The notes: a model not told the origin generated them from the letters alone. Numbered from the stretch's first letter, positions 1 through 10,855 are shown. The stretch is DNA of 64,000 nucleotides from Solenopsis invicta (GCF_016802725.1 NC_052678.1:1838501-1902500); one strand, 5' to 3'. Numbers and translations are program-made.

Positions 1-56
1 CCCCCTATTTTTTCTAGCATTTTTTGTAATTGATCTCAAGAACTTTTCAAAATACT

Positions 57-920
57 ATATAACGTTCGACTTTTCTTGCCGGCTCGGATTAGTTCGCCGG
101 TTCTAGGAAAATAAATAAATTTTCCAAGAAAGAAATGAACATTGACTTATATTATAATAATAAATAAATATTTATTTTAACAAATTTAATGTGTTTCTTA
201 CACAATTACAAAGACAAATAAAATTTTATTAATGATAAAGGCGACACTTTTAGAACACGTTCCTCCGGGACGCTTCTTACTCGCGGGAAAACTTAAAAAA
301 AATATAAATCTTGGTTATAATAATTGCGGCGTCGCAAAAATCTTACTTACTAAACCACTAATTTTACAAACTACGTAAATGCTACTTAATCTAAACGCTC
401 GCTTGAGGAGGGAAAAGGGGGTATGCTCGCTACGCAAAGAACGCTCGGTGGGACGAAATGGAGCATAGCAAAATCCGGAGGCCAGCGATCTCCTGAAATA
501 GATCCAGCAAATGAGCGCGAAACTCCTGGAGGATGCCGTCATCGACACCGAAATAATCAATGCCGCTTCCTGGAATCAAAACATAGATTAACAGCTCGGA
601 TTATTAGGACGCAAAAACGGAACAGGATACCGAGTACGACCGGTGCAGAAAAACCGAGAACGCCCGATGCAGGTAGCCGAGAACACCTAGCAAAAAAGCT
701 CTGAATACACAATACCTGAAGTACTAGCGCCAAAAAGAAGGAGCCGACAGGAGTACTCCGGCGCGGCGGTATTTATACCTGCATCCCTACTACGCGGCCG
801 TTTCACGTGGGTTTCCCCCACTACTCGGTTTTACCTGCACCCACCAATATTACGCTGATACCGCGTGATTGGACGGAAGAAAGAGCTAAATAGAAAGAGA
901 TAAATAGAACTTTGTTTGCA
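57..920 (-). repeat. 3' LTR of a gypsy-like retrotransposon (minus orientation)
   Basis: This block is repeated at 1843-2778 in the same orientation, with shared blocks along its whole length, for example the ATATAACGTTCGAC end and the GGTATTTATACC box. Read on the minus strand it starts with TG at 920. It has a TATAAATA promoter box at 770-777 and an AATAAA signal at 225-230, in the U3-R order expected of an LTR. The gag remnant between the two copies is also on the minus strand, so this is the 3' LTR. The outer border is estimated from where similarity stops. No clear target-site duplication was seen. Confidence 0.75.
770..777 (-). promoter_or_regulatory. LTR TATA box
   Basis: TATAAATA on the minus strand inside the 3' LTR, conserved at the same place in the other LTR (2643-2650) and followed in the transcribed direction by GC-rich sequence. 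It is the likely core promoter of the element. Confidence 0.55.
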
Positions 921-1319
921 ATCGTTACATCATCTTCGCCTCCTTAAGCTGACAAAGTGCGAAAGATTCAATTTGCCCGCCGGAGTGTACGTAAATGGCC
1001 CCGACGATCAAAACGCATCACCCACCGATCACCCAAAAGCCGTAACTTATACTTGTGACTTTTATGGACAGCAAAATGGAACATCTACGGCTCTCCCCGT
1101 CGGCAACCAAATCCGGACCGGTAGCGGTGGAGGCGGTGTTATTAATGCCTTGATGTCTATCAGTACCAACGTGCTCTATTCTGTTTGGACGTTCATTCAT
1201 GGTGGAATGTTATTGTCCGGAACTTGGAAAACGACGGCGCTGGTGTCCCGTTGGGAATCCATGCCGGCCAATAACTTGTGGCGAGACGACGGCCGTGATC
1301 CGAGTCCGAAACTGGCGGA

Positions 1320-1638
1320 GTAGAAATTGTTTTCTAAAGTCATTACAGAAACCGCCCCAAGTGGTCCAGGAATTTTGACAGTTCTGATACTAAAGCAAAG
1401 AGTCGCCTCGCAGCATTTCGGGTAGTCCTATCAACATTTGCTCGCCTGTAAATTCATAACCCTGTCGTAATTCGTCTAGCCATTCCAGAAAAAAAAGAGG
1501 ATCAAAATGACAACCCCACTTACGCATTTGATTCATTATTTTTGCCGAATCTGGACGGTCGGTAACCTCATCGGCGGGTGGATTGATGACTGTTTGAGAA
1601 GGCTCTTCCTCTTTTTGATCATTATCCATATCAAGCAT
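1320..1638 (-). pseudogene. gag fragment of gypsy-like LTR retrotransposon, broken
   Basis: On the minus strand an open frame starts at 1638 and reads an acidic N-terminus followed by FFLEWLDELRQGYEF and LIGLPEMLRGDSLL. It then meets a stop (TAG at 1392-1390) where the family normally has Trp (LLW-Y). Beyond the stop the same frame continues with YQNCQNSWTTWGGF and FRKQF, which matches the usual Gag capsid-like pattern of insect gypsy-type elements. So this is a Gag relic with a Trp-to-stop change and no protease, reverse transcriptase or integrase after it. Assignment to gypsy/Ty3 type rests on recognising the Gag pattern and was not checked by alignment. Confidence 0.7.
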
Positions 1639-1842
1639 CTCTAATTGATCGAGATGCCTTGTAATGAATCAGAGGAGCTATTGTCGAAGCTCCGCAAAAG
1701 TACCGGTACTATCTACGTCAAGCTTGTTTACTTGTCTAATTATTTGTTCTTTAGAATAATTGTATATATCTCTTTGCGTAAGACTGTAGGAGACATTTAT
1801 AACAAGTCGGAGTTCTACAGATTAAGTCCTTATTCGGGCGTC

Positions 1843-2778
1843 ATATAACGTTCGACCTTTCTCGCGAATTAGCTCGCCAGTTCTAGAATCGGAGAAAGGA
1901 ATGATCACCGACTTATCTCATAATAATAATTAAATTTTTATTCTAAAAAATTTAATGTATCTTACACGCCACAATTACAAAGAAAAAGAAAGTTTTATTA
2001 ATGGTGAAAACGACACCTTTGAGATACGTTTCCCCCGGCACGCTTCTTACTTGTGGGAAAACTTAGAGAAAATATAAATTTTAGTTATAACAATTACGGC
2101 GCAGTGTCGCGGAAGTCTTACTAAACCGCTGATTTTACAAACTAAACGCTATTTAACCTAAACCTAAACGCTCGCCTGAGGAGGGAAAAAGGAGTATGCT
2201 CGCTACACAGAGAACACTCGGTGGGATGAAATAAACCGTTACAAAATCCGGAGGTTGGGGATCTCCTGGAATGAATCCAGCAGATGGGAGCGGCTTTGAT
2301 TATTAGAGGAAGTCGTCGTCGACTCAAAAATAATCAAAGCCGCTTCCTGGAATAAAAACATATTAACAGCTCGGAATATTAGAACGGACAGAGAAAAGCG
2401 GGACAGGATACCGAGAGGTATCGCCCGGAGCAGGAAAACTGAGAACGCCCGGTTGAGGAAGCCGAGTATTCCTGGCAGAGAATAGGCAGGAAACAGAGTA
2501 CGGCCGGAGCAGGAAAATTGAGTACGCCCGGCAGGGAGTAGGCAGAAAGCCGAGAACACCCAGCAGAGGAGCTCCGAGTACACCCAGAGTGTCAGGGCCG
2601 TAAAAAAGAAGCCGACAAGAGCGCTCCGGCCTGGTGCGGCGGTATTTATACCTTTGTCCCCACCACGTAGCCGTGTCAAGCCGATTCCCCCACTACTCGC
2701 TTTCACCTGCGCCTATCAATATCACGCTGATATCACGTGACCAGACGGGAGAGGGAGAGAGACAGAATTACTTTGCCA
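1843..2778 (-). repeat. 5' LTR of the gypsy-like retrotransposon
   Basis: This is the partner of the copy at 57-920. On the minus strand it begins TGGCAAAGTAATTC at 2778. The TATAAATA box lies at 2643-2650 and an AATAAA at 1994-1999. A GC-rich stretch at 2380-2590 repeats a short unit of the form GAGTACGCCCGG-AG-AGGCAG, expanded relative to the other LTR and accounting for most of its extra length. The open minus frame through it (2239-2706) is a by-product of that repeat and not a gene. Confidence 0.75.
2380..2590. repeat. Short degenerate tandem repeat inside the 5' LTR
   Basis: Recurrent blocks of the type GAGTACGCCC/GAGAACGCCC followed by GG-AGGAAGCCGAG or GGAGCAGGAAAA occur about every 40-60 bases. 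The 3' LTR has fewer copies at 600-700, so the repeat number changed after insertion or differed between recombining parents. Confidence 0.5.
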
Positions 2779-2809
2779 AACCAAAAGATAATTAAATACA
2801 AGAATAAAA

Positions 2810-3061
2810 GAGCATGTAAATAATATAAAATTAGATTCGTCAAAACACTCTGTCATCTCAGAACATATTGTAAATTACAATCATTTAATGAATTGGAACA
2901 ATGTATCAATTTTAGACAAAAAACCAAAATATTATAAATGATTGATCTTTGAAATAATACATATAAAAAAGCAGAACAATAGTCTCAATTTACAAAAAAA
3001 CACTGAATTATTAAACGAATCTTATTTTGAATTGCTTGACATACTTGCTAGGAAGAATTAG
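2810..3061 (+). pseudogene. C-terminal remnant of a Penelope-like element (GIY-YIG endonuclease region)
   Basis: The + frame from 2810 to a TAG at 3059-3061 encodes about 83 residues, including HSVISEHIVNYNHLMNWNNV, SILDKKPKYYK and FEIIHIKKQNNSLNLQK, ending TELLNESYFELLDILARKN. This is the pattern I know from the end of the GIY-YIG endonuclease domain of insect Penelope-like retroelements, where the Glu of the xEMIHIK segment is catalytic. A TGA at 2939-2941 interrupts it where Arg is usual (YKRLI). The reverse transcriptase part is missing because the LTR element abuts at 2778. The copy is therefore dead and truncated. I am fairly confident of the family; no database search was done. Confidence 0.72.
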
Positions 3062-3637
3062 AAACACAACACAAAATAAAGAGAAGAAATCAATTGTTGA
3101 TGTTCAGTTTTGCCTCCACGTTCTCCTTGATCATTAGCGTTATTCTCTTAGTCAGGTATTAAACGTGGCACGATATAAACACATTTCGACAAACAGTGTT
3201 TTATCCATGGTGTAATTCATCTGCAACTGCTTTAAATTATGATTTATTTGTTATTTATTTTTATTATTTATTATTATTGATTTGTTATTTAATTGTCATT
3301 TTATTATGTAACTGGAATTATTATTTATTCTATTACAAAAAAATTACACAGTCAGATAACGATAGAAATTTATTTTTTATTTTAACAATAGAGAGCATAA
3401 ATTAACTAGATCGCACACATGACAATGCATTTCCTTCCTTCCTTCCTTGACAATCAATCTGACATCATGGACTTAGACTGTTCTCGCGTGGCAACAAAGA
3501 ATTAGCTACGCACATTAACGAGTGGGATTCTTAACTGAGATATTATACATATGCGTTCCAGTTTGCAAAATTACGTAACTTACATCAAACATGTCACGTT
3601 TCGAAAAAATATATTTGCGTGCGGAATTATAATTAAT
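3062..3637 (+). other. 3' noncoding tail of the Penelope-like remnant
   Basis: AT-rich sequence between the endonuclease stop and the ribozyme. It contains a short (TTCC)n run near 3430-3450 and an open but compositionally biased frame at 3196-3405 rich in Tyr/Leu/Ile that looks like chance. It is probably the element's tail. Confidence 0.4.
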
Positions 3638-3677
3638 GACGGCTGATGAAGGTCAAATAGACCAGAAACGTCCTGTC
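3638..3677 (+). ncRNA. Minimal hammerhead ribozyme (HHmini-like), downstream of the Penelope-like remnant
   Basis: The hammerhead core is present in order. Stem I is formed by GACGG (3638-3642) with CTGTC (3673-3677), five pairs including one G-U. The core CTGATGA lies at 3643-3649. Stem II is GGTC (3651-3654) with GACC (3660-3663) around an AAATA loop. GAAA lies at 3665-3668, followed directly by CGTC, so the cleavage triplet GTC is at 3670-3672. Stem III is almost absent (self-complementary ACGT). That is the hallmark of the small variants associated with Penelope-like elements, which are known to act as dimers. One defect is visible: A3650 faces A3664 at the base of stem II, where a pair is usual, so activity may be reduced. 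Confidence 0.65.
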
Positions 3678-3892
3678 TTATTGTATTAGTACTAATATCA
3701 AAATATATTATACTTTTATATAACCATATCTAAATTTGCTCGTTTCAGCCTTTTAATACTTCTGAGAGAAATATTTTACTTACATAATGAGGCAATCGTT
3801 ACATCTATAGTGAAGTTATTTTTTAAATATTTTCCCAATTTAATAAAATTTGAAAGTAATAGTACCAGCAGCATTACCATTATCCAAGTAAC

Positions 3893-4017
3893 TTAAGGAT
3901 CTATTCTGTAATCTTAACGATGTTGTATGGTATTATTGCACAGATTTCTTGTATCATGCAATAGTTGCGCAACAATACCATAACGACATCGTTAAAGTTA
4001 CAGAATTGACCCCTTAA
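3893..4017. mobile_element. piggyBac-like hairpin MITE with TTAA ends
   Basis: Bases 3897-4013 form a near-complete palindrome flanked by TTAA at 3893-3896 and 4014-4017. The left arm begins GGATCTATTCTGTAATC and the right arm, reversed, begins GGGGTCAATTCTGTAAC. Both continue through TTAACGATGT and end at a GC-AACAAT turn near 3950-3970. TTAA duplications are typical of piggyBac-type elements. There is no coding capacity. Confidence 0.65.
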
Positions 4018-5169
4018 TCACGTTAAACAAAAATCGAGTGAAAGCTCGGAAAAAATGTGTGCAAGCTGAAAGTTTATACAAACCTTTGTTTTTGCGTAAG
4101 ATTGAAAACGAAAAAGGTTTATCGTTGTAGTGGCCGCTAAGAAAAATAATTGAACAAATAAGCCTTAAAATCCAGTTTATTGTTAATTTCTCGTTAAATA
4201 CCGATTTTACGAAAAAAATTAAAGTAGAAAATTAAAGAGTGGCAAATTCTGCACAAGAAACATTCTATGAGTTTCTTTCATTACAAGCAATACTTTTCAT
4301 ATAAAAAATTATGCAAGATATAAGCTGCGCAGTAAAGTTACGGAGCACGTTGACAGACAACAAATGGATTGAAACGTCGCACGCACCATAAAAAATGTAA
4401 CTTTAGAAGGAATCATGCAGAAATAGACAAAAGATCACTGGAAAGCCGAAACCTTTAGGTTTTTAATGCAATTTGTTTTGTTATTGTAAGACAATTATTG
4501 AAAATTTTACGATGGTTTAAACAAAATATTACATGTATCATTTTTACCTTATTTCATAAAATTAGTCATAAGTCCCAAATTGTTAAGAAAAGCACGTCTT
4601 CAGAATATCACAATATATACTTCATATTTTCATTCCGCGAGAGAAAAAAATAAAACAATTTTTTTTTTAAAGATAAGCTATTAGCATTTTTAGTTTTTTT
4701 TATATTTTTAATAAAACGTAAAATTAGAATTTGTTATAACTTTGTAAAAAATTGAGTTGGAAAGGTTTTAAAAAAGTAATTAAAGACTTAAAATATCTAT
4801 TGTTTAAGTTACGACTTTATAGATAAGCCACCTGCATCAGAAATCCTATATATAATTTTTTTGCAAAGCAGTTTACGAAAAAGATTATAATCCAGAAGTT
4901 CAGGATTGTTCAACGTTGTTTGCGAATGTTCTCGACTATAGAATTATATAAACATAATGATTCCACATGCAGAAGAAGAGCAAGATAAAGCATTGCAAAA
5001 ATTAGAAAATTATGTAAATTGGTATATTTTTAATGAACAGTATAAGACATAATCAGCTTTAATAATGCACTTTAAACTTCTATTTTTTAGTATTTGTTAT
5101 ACATTTCATTTTAATTTTACATTGACTGTGACAAATTGTCTTTACTTATTAATTATATAACAAATTCAT

Positions 5170-5270
5170 AATATATATCATAAATATTCATTAATAAGTA
5201 ACTACGTAATTTATTCATTAATAAGTAACTATGTAATATATTCATTAATAAGTAACTATGTAATTTATGC
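5170..5270 (+). repeat. Short tandem repeat, three units
   Basis: The unit ATTCATTAATAAGTAACTAYG followed by TAAT occurs three times in direct tandem inside the left inner arm of the fold-back element. A single diverged reverse copy lies at about 5760-5790. Confidence 0.6.
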
Positions 5271-6814
5271 GAACAAATGTTATTAATTTTATTGATGTTT
5301 AACATCAATTTGCAGTATTTGTAATTTATGTAAACAAATGTTAAAATTGCTTACCTTGTTCTGCAATGCAAAGATCTGCTTTTTTTGATAAATTGCTATT
5401 TGTATAGCAGCTTTTATATTGTACTATCTTGATCTAAAGCCTGTATAACTTTAGATTAATTATCATTCTTTCTCTGAGATCTTGAATATTATTTATTGGT
5501 GTATAATATGCAAACAAATTAGAATAACGGCTTATTGTTGCTATCGGAACAATTAACATCTACTTTAGAAGAAGACTCAGAGAATATTAATAATTATTTA
5601 TCATAAATATTATGTATTGTTTACAATACGAAAGTATTTAAAAATAACTTTCAATGTTTATGTTTTGTATACATTACTGACTTGTAACTTGTTACAAATA
5701 ATGCTGCAGTTTAATAGTAAATATCAATAAAATCAATAATATTTATTCACATAAATTACGTAAATTTTCTTATTAATGAATATTTACGATAGATATGATA
5801 TATTTATGTAATACCAATAAAATCAATAAAAGTGACATTCACTATAATGCGTTGAATTCATCTTGAAAAGCCAATATTACAATATTATAGAAAAAATTAT
5901 ATAGTGGCATTTAAAAAATTCAAAATAATCTCGACTTTTTTATTTAAAAAAGAATTTTTTTTACTTTTTATCACATGTATTGAAGCTTCCATGAAACAAA
6001 TAAATATCCACCTTTCAACAATTTTTAAACTGTCGCCTAAAAAATACTGTGTACGGTTACATTAAACATATTGTATATTGTAGAATTTACGCATTAACGT
6101 GAACCCGTCACATTCTTATTATTTTTTAATATGTTTTGAAATATAAAATTATATTTTTATACAACAAAATTATTTTTTGTTATGATTATTACTAATTATT
6201 TTTTCCTATCTTTAACTCCTCATACACCTTCTCGTTTTTCTCTATTCTTAGTCTTCAAAATTATTACATGTCATATATACATTCATTTATATTTCTGAAA
6301 CGTTATGACAATAACATTTAGAATCAGTACTAGTTTCAACAAGTTTTGCATGATAACTCGTATATTTACATAAATAAATAAAAATTCGAAGAATAACGGA
6401 ATTCGATATAGAACTTAAAAATTGATATGTTAAAATTTTTCTTTAAAAAGCTTTCTAGCGCAATTTTTCGCAAAATTGTGATTATTTCAAATTTTACATT
6501 TTATTAAAAATTTTGAAAATAATTAAAAATGTTGAAGCTTGATTTTAAAGAAAAAAACAATTTCTAATGTTTTTCTATCGTGAAATCAAAGTATGAATTA
6601 TCATATATATTGTAATATCCTAAAGACGTGTTTCTTTTTATACAATTTAAAATCTGTAACTAATTTTATGAAAAAAGATAAAAGTGACATGTAATATTTT
6701 GTTTAAATCATCGTAAGATTAATTATTAAAAATTTTATCTTATAAAAACGAAACAAAATGCATTAAAAACCTGAAGATTTCAGCTTTTCAACGATATTTT
6801 GCTCATTTCTGTAC

Positions 6815-7318
6815 ACGAGGGCAAATCATTAAGTACCCGTGTTTGAAGACAAACGGTATTGCTGATGCAAGTTCATCTTTGAAACGACGCAACACCATAC
6901 AAAATTTCAGATTCATGCGATAGTTTTGATTTAACAGCAATTCATAGTGAGCGTGTTTGGTATTTTTCGATACAATGGAAAAGGAACAATATCGAAGTTT
7001 GGGTAGAAAAATAAAGTTTGGATGGAAAAATGTGCGAAGAAATAAAAACTTGCTGTTTGCACTTCTTCGGATTATTTTCGCACATTTTTCCAACAAAACT
7101 TCATTTTTCCATCCAAACTTCGATATTGTTTCTTTTCCATTGTATAGAAAAACACCAAACACACTCACTACAAATTGCTGTCAAATCAAAATTATTGTAT
7201 GAATCACTCTGAAATTTTGTATGGCGTCGTTTGAAAGATGGTAGTACACGATGGTAACGCAACTTACAAAGCAACACTATCTGTCTTCAAATACGGGTAC
7301 TTATTGATTTGCCCTCGT
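6815..7318. mobile_element. Palindromic mariner-type MITE nested in the fold-back
   Basis: The ends are ACGAGGGCAAATCATTAAGT at the left and, reversed, ACGAGGGCAAATCAATAAGT at the right, next to TA dinucleotides as in Tc1/mariner-type elements. The inverted match continues inward over almost the whole 504 bp: the centre at 6970-7140 is itself an inverted pair with AAGTTTGGATGGAAAAAT-like words. The open frames on both strands here are mirror images of the same repeat and are not genes. Class assignment is an inference from the TIR and the TA flanks. Confidence 0.6.
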
Positions 7319-8289
7319 ATATGATAATTCATACTTTAATTTCACGATAGGAAAACATTTTTTCCATTTTTTTTTTTTCTTTAAACGCAAGCTATTATTG
7401 ACACTTTTAATCACATTAAAAATTTTTAATAAAACAAAATTTGAAATTATCATAACTTTACGAAAAATTGCGCTAGAGAGCATTTAAAAAAAAAAGCATT
7501 TTAAAAAAAGTTACTTTGAATGTCAATTTTAAAATTCTGTATCAAATTCAGTCATTTTTCAAATTTTTATTTATTTATGTAAATGTACGAGTTATCGGGA
7601 AAAACTTGTTTAAACTAGTATTGATTTTGATTATCATGATTCGTTGAAACGTTGACATTTTTTGTCCGTGCGTGATGCTTCATTCGTTGTCTGTCGGCGC
7701 GCTTTGTAACTTTACCGCGCAGCTTACATATGTTGCATATTTGTTTACGTGAAAAGTATTGTTTGTACAAAAAGCTTATAGAACATTTTTTGTGCAGAAT
7801 TTTCCATTCTCTAACTTTCACTTTTGTGTTTTCGTCATAAAATCGATATTTATAATGAGAAATGAGCAAAAATGGAATTTGAGTCTTGTTTGTTTAATTA
7901 TTTTTGTCAGTGGCTAGCAGAGAAAAATAATTTAGTCAAATAGGACTCAAACTATTTTTTTTTATTATACAATAGTGAATTTTTCCCCCCTTCAATCTTA
8001 CAAAAAAATAAAAATCTGTGCAAAAATTCACATTTTTTTCGAGCTTTTACTTGATTTTTGTCTAACGTGACTGATCTAAATTGTATAAATATATATACGC
8101 TATTAACAATGTATTATTTTAATATTTATTATATTGTATAATATTATACATCAAAATGTGTATGATACGTATTAATATCTTATTAATAATGCAAATTTAT
8201 ATTTATGTAATTATTTTTAAAATTTTTGATATTTATGTACATGTTCCAAATTGTACATAATTTAAACATGGTAATTTTTAAAGTACTTT

Positions 8290-8457
8290 CCCAGACAACA
8301 CGCATGTTTAAAAGATATTCAAAAGACGTCTTAAGACATTTTAATTACAAAAATCATTCTAAAGACGTCTTAAAGATTAAAGGAGTCTTAAAGACTAAAA
8401 AACGTTTTAATTTAAAACGACTTTTGGTCGTCTTTAAGACGTCACAATGTTGTCCGA
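8290..8457. mobile_element. Small MITE with CCAGACAACA ends and AAGACGTCTT repeats
   Basis: The left end CCCAGACAACA (8290-8300) and the right end TGTTGTCCGAG (about 8449-8459) are imperfect inverted repeats. The interior carries several copies of a palindromic word, AAGACGTCTTAA and variants, in both orientations. The open + frame at 8226-8462 runs through this repeat and is not considered coding. Confidence 0.5.
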
Positions 8458-10855
8458 GTTAGAATTCATAAAAATTTAATATTAAAATTTTGCTGTAAAT
8501 ACAAAATTGAATTAAATTTTGATTCAAAATTTTTTTTTTATTTGCAGAAATTATTACTGTCAAGGATTTTTAAAAATAACTCTACGTGACTAATCACGGT
8601 AGCGTGTCTACTGTGGTTAAATGCAGTACAATACTCTTGTGTACAATTACTTATAAGCTTTAATGAATCAGAAGCATGCACGCGAGCACAAATATTTAAA
8701 CAAACATAAAATTTCAGCAATTTATCTTCACAATATGTTAATAATATTGCTTTAACATCAAAATCACATTGCCCATTTACATTTTAACAATATTTTTGAA
8801 GCATCGTGTTGCAATATGCAAGATTATAACATTGTTGCAATGTAGTTGGAAGATCCTGAACTGTATGGATGCCGGTGAACGCGATTGCAAGCTTATGCAA
8901 AATTGAGTATTAAGTGGAAACCGCGCTGTCTCAAACATTAAATTGGGTCACATGTCCGGAATAAATTAAAATTAATCGGTCCATGTATTTTTCATTTGTT
9001 TTACCGAGCTGCAAGTAAATTGTTCCTGACACGAACATTTGCATTTTGCGATTACAAAATCCGCTCTGTATTACTGTATCGAAAATGCGGGATTTACAAA
9101 AGAGATTGTTACTTCATCAAAAATGATATCAGAGATTCTCGTAAGTTAAAATTAATAGCGATCATAGAACTAACGTTACGTCTTGTGTACGTGACATGTC
9201 GCCGCGACATAGAGCTGGACTCCACGATCGAATTGCATCGTGCGGTTTGACACGTTCTGACAACGACAAAAGTGCAGCCAGAAATTCGACGAATGACCCG
9301 CAAACTTTTCAGTTCGAGGCAATCGAGAACGTCTCGCAGAAACCTCGACGTGCTTCTCAGCCGAGATATCCAGTTGCAAGCGATAATGCACCTTCAGTAT
9401 GTATTCCCGACACGTTCGATGTAGGTAGAATAGTGCAATACGGATGGAGCATTAAAGATTCTGCGCGGATATCTCAACGCTATAAATTAATAAGGAGCAA
9501 TTTCCACTTTCTTGCTGTCGACGAATTTTTGATTTGACGAAAGAATATTCGATATGCAAAAGATAGACGGAATCAATTCGAATAAAACATACATGGAACG
9601 TTCCTACTGACGATATATCGAATTTATGATACATTTTTTGACTATTATCACACAGATAAATTACAAGAAATGTACAGGCATCAGCTCTTTAGAGATTATC
9701 TATAAATGTTGCCGTAAAATAATTTTGTGTAATAGTTAATATTACAAGTAATATATTTTTAGTTTCCAAATTATATCTTTCTCGAAACTTAACATTAGCG
9801 AAAAAGTTTTATTGAGCATTTCTTTATTTATTTCTATATAGGAAATCACTCTCCAAAATGGTTTTTTTTCTTTTTCCGATAAATTTCTTCTCGTATAAAA
9901 ATACAATATATACAAAATATAAAACAGAAGTAAATTTTTTTTATTGAAAAAAGTGGTTGGAGTAAATATTTTTTCGTAATATTCGAAACTAGTAATTTAT
10001 ACTTAGTTGCAGTCAAAAACGTACAAACTGATTAAAGCGTAATCTTGGGATCATTTTCCAGAATATTTTTCAAGTATTGCCGTGAAAGAAGCAAATCCTA
10101 TTGAGAGATGCCATCAGGAGGTCACCATCTTACTCGACAAAGTCGATACAGGTTCTCGTAGATTTTTCTCCCTGGAGCCCTTTGATGACGACGTATATCC
10201 GATTTCACCAGAAGATAACCCCCTTTATACTCTTTGATACGTAGTGATCAAAATTGACAAAGTTGATCGTAGAGTCGGCCATCAAACTTCTTCAGAAAAG
10301 TATACGCTTCAACGATGTATTCAGCTATAATGTTTGCAATTCTGTCGATATTTTACAATTAATAGTCATCTCTGTTCACAAGTTGCGCGAATAATCGAAA
10401 GTTGCGTAAATTTACTTATCCAAGCGGTGGAATGCTGTAAAAGTTTCCTACAATTCGTTGGCCGGTTTTAACGGTCGCTTTTATCACTCGCCGGAGACAC
10501 TCTCTTCCCACATCTTTTTTTTTTTTTTACTTTATACTCTGTTACATTTATTATTCACGCGTTTGCTATTTATTTCAATTCAAACGCGTTGTACATTTAT
10601 GGATAAATTTATAATTGATGACTGCATGTAAGTAAAGCACGTAATAAATGTTAAAAGTGTCCTGAAACTTTCTCGTATTGAACAAAAGAATTTATAAACT
10701 TTTTCTCGAATACGTACATTTGTATTCAATCCCTTTCTTTCATATATTTCACTCGCAACAGGATTTGTAATAATTTTCGGAATTATTATTAATCTTTACC
10801 TAAAAGATTTGATTTTATATTTGAAACATTTATCCCATTTTGAACATTAATATTA
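8458..10855. other. Intergenic region, no gene recognised
   Basis: AT-rich sequence with two patches of more balanced composition. At 8990-9540 overlapping frames are open on both strands; the + frame at 9196-9537 encodes 113 residues with no motif I recognise. At 10040-10460 the minus strand reads segments such as EYIVEAYTFLKKFDGRLYDQ broken by stops. Either patch could be a decayed exon or a noncoding transcript. I found no splice-consistent model. Confidence 0.3.

Larger units (their letters stand above)
57..2778 (-). mobile_element. Internally deleted LTR retrotransposon
   Basis: Two LTR copies of about 860-940 bp flank only about 920 bp of internal sequence (921-1842). A full gypsy-type element has several kb of gag-pol. 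Only a short gag relic is recognisable inside, so pol has been lost. The remaining internal stretch 921-1320 has no recognisable retroviral domain. Its forward frame at 916-1323 is open but looks like chance coding. The two LTRs differ at many sites and by short indels, suggesting an old copy. Confidence 0.7.
4019..8071. mobile_element. 4-kb composite fold-back (long inverted repeat) element
   Basis: The left end CACGTTAAACAAAAATCGAG (4019) is matched in reverse by the right end (about 8071). Further arm segments match in the same order. 4340-4400, with AAGTTAC then CGACAGACAAC-like sequence, pairs with 7640-7720. 4430-4570, with ATTACATGTATC, pairs with 6680-6790. 4590-4760 pairs with 6430-6620 and resembles 7320-7480. 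An inner inverted pair lies at about 5110-5290 versus 5640-5870. No transposase is recognisable. The open frames inside are AT-rich shadows. Breaks in the arms show later insertions, including the palindromic element at 6815-7318. Confidence 0.6.

Noticed and set aside
916..1323. 135-codon + frame between the LTRs
   Set aside because: No family recognised, opposite in sense to the element, and overlapping the gag relic on the minus strand; taken as chance.
2239..2706. 155-codon minus frame
   Set aside because: It reads through the tandem-repeat part of the LTR; the peptide is a hydrophobic repeat of that DNA.
6803..7202. Overlapping open frames on both strands (121, 81 and 64 codons)
   Set aside because: They lie wholly in the palindromic MITE, and the two strands give mirror-image peptides, so the open frames follow from the repeat.
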